A stretch of 64,000 nucleotides of DNA from Paratinospora sagittata (Eukaryota; Streptophyta; Magnoliopsida; Ranunculales; Menispermaceae). The notes beneath the pieces are model-generated. The model saw only the letters and a list, made by a program, of their open reading frames with translations, was not told the DNA's origin and made no database searches. The translations under genes and the position numbers were made by a program. This document shows positions 63,966-64,000 of the stretch, one piece after another (position 1 is the first letter of the stretch; each line of letters starts with the position of its first letter). The DNA lies in the NCBI GenBank assembly GCA_035771175.1, contig CM069603.1, positions 21,862,286-21,926,285 of the forward strand, read 5' to 3'.

Positions 63966-64000
63966 TTTTCAAAAATAAGGCTATCCAGCAATTTGCACGT
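63966..64000. repeat. Monomer 75, partial (first 35 bp)
   Basis: The start of a t29-type copy, cut by the window edge. Confidence 0.95.

Larger units (their letters stand above)
1..64000. repeat. Satellite DNA array, ~865-bp monomer, 74 full copies plus a partial
   Basis: I located the monomer by the anchor AAGGCTATCC (AAGGTTATCC in G-type copies) and set the phase at the TTTTCAAAAATAAGG beginning at base 1. Copies start 863-866 bp apart with no gap, inversion or foreign insert. Site key, in coordinates of copy 1: 29 g/t; 51 t/g; 71-76 TGTGGG or variants; 179-182 GCCC, CTCC, CCCC or GCGC; 226 g/t; 236-237 TT, TG or AG; 263 t/a; 295 t/a; A-run 377-383; 398-399 TT, TC or CC; 426 g/a; 450 t/g; 483-486 four or three A; 511 g/a; 529 g/a; 566 a/g; 591 t/a; 611 a/g; 622 a/g; 646 c/t; 656 a/g; 664 c/g; 673 a/c; 677 g/c; 723 a/g; 736-758 variants; 808 t/a. 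Known satellites behave this way; the family itself is unrecognised. Both array ends lie outside the window. Confidence 0.98.
39766..64000. repeat. Domain 3: L-S type monomers, loose nine-monomer periodicity
   Basis: Copies 47-75. Diagnostic variants absent or rare elsewhere: CAATCTTTG replacing CAATGTTTTG, GAACC at 395-399, GGCTGTCC, GTAGGATAACC, GAGTTTTCAATT, GAAGTAGTC with AAAGGGACAC, TTCAAATTC, GCCAAGATTTGCAAAGG and GAACTCAAATC. Homogenisation is weaker than in domains 1 and 2, with more mosaic and singly mutated copies, especially copies 69-71. Confidence 0.87.

Noticed and set aside
1..64000. CRISPR array
   Set aside because: The repeat unit is ~865 bp, the copies abut directly, and there are no short repeats separated by unique spacers or cas genes.
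1..64000. Ribosomal DNA or its intergenic spacer repeats
   Set aside because: No rRNA-like conserved segment appears in any copy, and composition is AT-rich throughout.
1..64000. Transposon or helitron array with terminal repeats and a transposase
   Set aside because: There are no terminal inverted repeats at monomer joins, no target-site duplications, no long open frames and no inverted copies.
1..64000. CENP-B box or telomeric repeat tract
   Set aside because: I saw no match to the CENP-B consensus and no short G-rich telomeric tandem repeat, so centromere or telomere location stays unproven.

Overview
The whole 64,000-base window is one uninterrupted tandem satellite array. A monomer of about 865 bp (863-866 bp) repeats head-to-tail, always in the same orientation: 74 complete copies, then a 35-bp partial copy cut by the right edge. 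I found no gene, RNA gene, transposon insertion, inversion, spacer or flanking unique DNA. The array enters and leaves through both edges, so its true size exceeds 64 kb. It is AT-rich: three 60-base rows I counted are 22-37% G+C.

Such arrays with higher-order repeats (HORs) are typical of eukaryotic heterochromatin (centromeric, pericentromeric or subtelomeric). A plant is my best guess, but nothing here fixes the species or chromosome position and I do not recognise the family.

Monomers share most bases and differ at a limited set of diagnostic sites, so each can be given a class letter (my labels) and the array read as a word. Domain 1 (1-14696): A B C B C' D B C B C' D B C B C' D' C', a pentamer HOR (B C B C' D) with an exact 4322-bp spacing. 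Domain 2 (14697-39765): E F G H E D' H' I F G J H E F' J H K H E F' J H K H E F G G' X, with a hexamer HOR (E F' J H K H) at exactly 5187 bp. Domain 3 (39766-64000): L M N O M/N O M P M Q O'' R T S P S' P M Q O'' R' S Q' O* L* M R* M*, looser, with a nine-monomer period (about 7778 bp) and local dimers.

Chimeric monomers explain much of this architecture. K has the first half of E and the second half of J, and is followed by H, the neighbour that normally follows J. D' (D/B) and M/N behave the same way. This is what unequal crossing-over inside misaligned monomers predicts.

Within the monomer I see two perfect 12-bp palindromes, a triplet of AACACATCA boxes, T-tracts at 10-12 bp spacing (predicted curvature), a small hairpin, and a T/A polymorphism that turns a TATAAAA into an AATAAAA string. 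The only open frames of note, on the minus strand, begin at TTG and are by-products of the repeat.
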